From the NCBI GenBank assembly GCA_902495985.1, contig CABUZF010000045.1:1-7783 (forward strand): a stretch of 7,783 bases of DNA, given 5' to 3'. The notes below the pieces were generated by a model. The model saw only the letters and a program-made list of their open reading frames with translations, made no database searches and was not told the origin of the DNA. A program made the translations under genes and the position numbers. This document shows, in pieces, positions 5,841 to 7,783 of the stretch. Position 1 is the first letter of the stretch. Each line of letters starts with the position of its first letter. Source of the DNA: an uncultured Collinsella sp. (GTDB taxonomy: Bacteria > Actinomycetota > Coriobacteriia > Coriobacteriales > Coriobacteriaceae).

Positions 5841-6776
5841 CTAATTGACACGTTTTCCATTGTGACCGAAGGGCGTCTGGGCGTGAAGGGCAAACTTGGA
5901 GGGCGCATACCTTCCATCCATCATGCGCTCGATAAGGCCCTCGAGTTCGAGCGAACCCAAGAGTTTGAGTACGCCGACGGCATCGAACGAGACGAGCGCC
6001 GCGATGTCGTCGACCTTGAGCGGAGAGGCGATGAGCGCATGCATCACGGTCTGCTGTGTTGGATCCAGGTCGGCAATGCCGGGAGCATCAGGGCGCGAGT
6101 AGCGCAGGGTGCCGTAGATACGTGAGATAGCCATCTCGATAGATTCCTCGTCGATGATGCAGCAGGCACCGTTCGCAATGAGGTAATTCGTGCCACGCGA
6201 CTCGGGCGATAGGATCGACCCCGGCACGGCAAGAAGTTCGCGCCCCAAATCCATAGCAGCCTCGGCTGTAGAAAACGTCCCGGAAGGCATACCCGCCTCG
6301 GATACAAAGAGGGCTTGCGACAGGGCCGCGATCACGCGATTCCGGCGCGGAAAGGCAAACTTGCGCGGACCCATGCCCCACGGAGAGATCGACACGACCG
6401 CGCCACCCGTATCGAGCGTGCGAGTAATAAGCCCCGCGCTCGAACGCGGGTAGACCACGTCGGCGCCCGTCCCCAGCACCACGACGTGTTTGCCGCCGGC
6501 GTTGACCGCAGCCCAACCCGAGGCCTGGTCACAACCGACCGCGCCGCCCGAAACAACCGTCACTCCCGCCTCGACCGCCACCTTTGCCGCAAGCTCTGCC
6601 ACGGCAAGACCATACGGCGAGGCCTTTCGCGCGCCGATGATGGAGAGCGCGGGCGTCGAAAGCGCCTCGGGGTTGCCGCGCACATAGAGCGTCTGAGGTA
6701 CATCAGAAAGCTCCAAAACGGTCTCGGGATACAACGCGTCACCTGGATGCAGCTCGAAGGTCCCCTCGGCCATCAT
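5841..6776 (-). CDS. dprA: DNA-processing protein DprA (Smf)
   Basis: Single-stranded DNA-binding protein that loads RecA on incoming DNA in natural transformation; it is also found in bacteria not known to be competent. The protein is 311 residues. Conserved Rossmann-like features: YPETVLELSDVPQTLYVRGN (16-35), SIIGARKASPYG (45-56), VVSGGAVGCDQASG (74-87), VVVLGTGADVVYP (98-110), FPRRNRVIAAL (142-152) and the PGS...RGTNYLIANGA stretch (185-204). A winged-helix-like C-terminal domain follows (about 238-292, ending MMDGRYAP). The N-terminal SAM or helix-hairpin domain of longer DprA proteins is missing, because the conserved YPxxL segment starts at residue 16. The SGGAVGCDQ motif differs from the common SGxAxGID form. 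The ATG overlaps the comM stop (ATGA) and has AAGGAGG five bases upstream. An open frame extends upstream, but only inside comM. A second ATG follows directly and could be the start. Confidence 0.95.
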   Translation of the reverse strand: MMAEGTFELHPGDALYPETVLELSDVPQTLYVRGNPEALSTPALSIIGARKASPYGLAVAELAAKVAVEAGVTVVSGGAVGCDQASGWAAVNAGGKHVVVLGTGADVVYPRSSAGLITRTLDTGGAVVSISPWGMGPRKFAFPRRNRVIAALSQALFVSEAGMPSGTFSTAEAAMDLGRELLAVPGSILSPESRGTNYLIANGACCIIDEESIEMAISRIYGTLRYSRPDAPGIADLDPTQQTVMHALIASPLKVDDIAALVSFDAVGVLKLLGSLELEGLIERMMDGRYAPSKFALHAQTPFGHNGKRVN

Positions 6777-7783
6777 TGGTCCCTCCTTCCCTGGTACATC
6801 GCCGCCTCGAGCACGTGGTCCTGCGTCACTTGCTCGCTCTCGGCGACATCTGCGATCGTGCGCGCAATGCGAACCAGGCGCACGATGCCACGCCCTGTGA
6901 GATGCGTGCGTTTGGACAGACCGAGTACGCATTTCTCGGCAGCATCATCGAGCTCAAAGGTCGAAACGACGCCGTCAATGGACCGCGTCTCGTCATCCTC
7001 GGCCTCGGCATCCGCATCGTCCATACGAGACTCGCGCCAGGTGCGAAAAGCGCGACCGCGCACAACGTAGTCACGTAACTCGGCCGACGACATACCCTCC
7101 GCGCCCTCGATAATCACCTGGGGATCGGGACGGGTCACATCGATCATCATGTCGATACGGTCGGCCAAAGGACCGCGCAGCTTTGCCCGATAGCGCTCGA
7201 CCATCGATGCCGAGCAGCGGCACGGCACCTCGCGGTCGCCCAAAAAGCCGCAGGGGCAGGGATTGCTCGCAGCGAGCAGCTGAAAGCGCGACGGGAAGGT
7301 AAAGGCCCCGTCGACGCGTACGATCCTCACATAGCCGCGTTCGATGGGCTGACGCAGCGTCTGCAGCACACCCGTGGGAAACTCGGCAAGCTCGTCCAAA
7401 AAGAGCACGCCGCCATGGGCAAGGCTGATCTCGCCCGGATGCACAGGGCGTCCTCCGCCAATAAGGCCCGCTGTCGAAATGCTGTGATGAGGGCTTCGAA
7501 ACGGCCGATGCCCTGCAAGCAGGCCATCGATGTTCTCACCCAAGACCGAATGGATACACAGCGCCTCCTGCTGATCCTCGACGGAAAGTTCGGGCAAGAT
7601 ACCCGTCATGCGGCGCGCAAGCATGGTCTTGCCCGAACCCGGAGAGCCGATCATAAGCAAGCCCAGCTCCCCTGCCGCCGCAAGCGCTATGCCGCGCTTG
7701 GCGACCTCCTGCCCCAACACGTCGGCATAATCGAGCTCAGGCTCAAAGGTGGCCTCCAGCACTTCAGAATCCAAATAATGCCG
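6773..7783 (-). CDS. comM: Mg-chelatase-related AAA+ ATPase ComM/YifB, C-terminal part
   Basis: AAA+ helicase-like protein; ComM drives branch migration during integration of transforming DNA in Gram-negative species, and the YifB family is widespread. The frame is open to the right edge (first codons Arg-His-Tyr), so 336 residues are visible out of about 500; the N-terminal ChlI (Lon-like) domain lies outside. Visible: Walker A GSPGSGKT (46-53), FRSPHHSIS (95-103), Walker B VLFLDEL (126-132), the Asn-containing sensor and Cys pairs NPCPCG...CRCS (174-191), LADRIDMMIDV (206-216) and the C-terminal helical domain LSKRTHLTGRGIVRLVRIARTIADV. The paired cysteines are typical of the family and may bind a metal. 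An acidic stretch of about 20 residues near 255-272 (Asp/Glu-rich) lies between the two domains. TGA at the end overlaps the dprA ATG. ComM beside DprA fits a DNA-uptake and recombination role, though no competence pilus genes are visible. Confidence 0.95.
   Translation of the reverse strand, partial: RHYLDSEVLEATFEPELDYADVLGQEVAKRGIALAAAGELGLLMIGSPGSGKTMLARRMTGILPELSVEDQQEALCIHSVLGENIDGLLAGHRPFRSPHHSISTAGLIGGGRPVHPGEISLAHGGVLFLDELAEFPTGVLQTLRQPIERGYVRIVRVDGAFTFPSRFQLLAASNPCPCGFLGDREVPCRCSASMVERYRAKLRGPLADRIDMMIDVTRPDPQVIIEGAEGMSSAELRDYVVRGRAFRTWRESRMDDADAEAEDDETRSIDGVVSTFELDDAAEKCVLGLSKRTHLTGRGIVRLVRIARTIADVAESEQVTQDHVLEAAMYQGRRDQ
6782..6788 (-). promoter_or_regulatory. Ribosome binding site of dprA within comM
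   Basis: AAGGAGG on the minus strand sits in the last codons of comM, five bases before the first of two tandem ATG codons and eight before the second. The first ATG forms the ATGA overlap with the comM stop. This rejects the longer dprA reading frame that starts inside comM and points to coupled translation. Confidence 0.8.

Noticed and set aside
6777..6932. N-terminal extension of dprA of 52 codons
   Set aside because: This stretch overlaps the conserved C-terminal domain of comM in another frame. The ATG at 6776 has an ideal ribosome binding site and an ATGA overlap, and the extension is Arg- and His-rich with no DprA similarity.
1..7783. Mobile element, CRISPR array, defence system, tRNA or biosynthetic cluster
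   Set aside because: Both strands were read. There are no direct-repeat arrays, transposase motifs or tRNA-like folds, and every long frame is a conserved housekeeping gene or its shadow. The Xer recombinase is of the chromosomal type in a conserved setting rather than a phage integrase.

Overview
This window is a housekeeping stretch in which every recognisable gene lies on the minus strand, so it reads from the right edge to the left. The order of transcription is comM (partial) - dprA - trmFO - xerC/D-type recombinase | promoter and leader - rpsB - tsf - terminator | promoter - pyrH - frr - uppS (partial). The GC-rich codons, the strong GGAGG-type ribosome binding sites and the protein sequences suggest a Gram-positive bacterium. 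A member of the Coriobacteriia (Collinsella or a close relative) fits best. That placement rests on recall of family sequences and gene order, not on a search. A folate-dependent TrmFO beside a Xer recombinase resembles the Firmicutes arrangement more than that of most other Actinobacteria.

Right part (3572-7783): a tightly packed DNA-metabolism and tRNA-modification operon. comM, whose N-terminal part lies outside the window, overlaps dprA by an ATGA junction. trmFO follows after 14 bases and its stop codon overlaps the apparent start of xerC. ComM and DprA act on incoming DNA during natural transformation, TrmFO makes m5U54 in tRNA, and the Xer recombinase resolves chromosome dimers. The recombinase is odd because its conserved N-terminal helix has no ATG, GTG or TTG start. 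The best-placed initiation codon is an AUA.

Middle part (1651-3571): a 219-base gap carries a strong promoter (TTGGCA, 17-bp spacer, TATCAT, with a TG extended -10). Its spacer is filled by a perfect 7-6-7 inverted repeat. A leader of about 135 nt follows, then ribosomal protein uS2 (rpsB) and elongation factor Ts (tsf). A clear intrinsic terminator ends this unit.

Left part (1-1650): a separate promoter with an extended -10 drives pyrH (UMP kinase, TTG start), frr (ribosome recycling factor) and uppS (undecaprenyl diphosphate synthase, GTG start, cut by the window edge). The ribosome binding sites of frr and uppS lie within the last codons of the gene before, which points to translational coupling.

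I found no mobile element, CRISPR array, tRNA, rRNA or recognisable new multi-gene system. The points worth a second look are the xerC start, the promoter-embedded inverted repeats and the rpsB leader.
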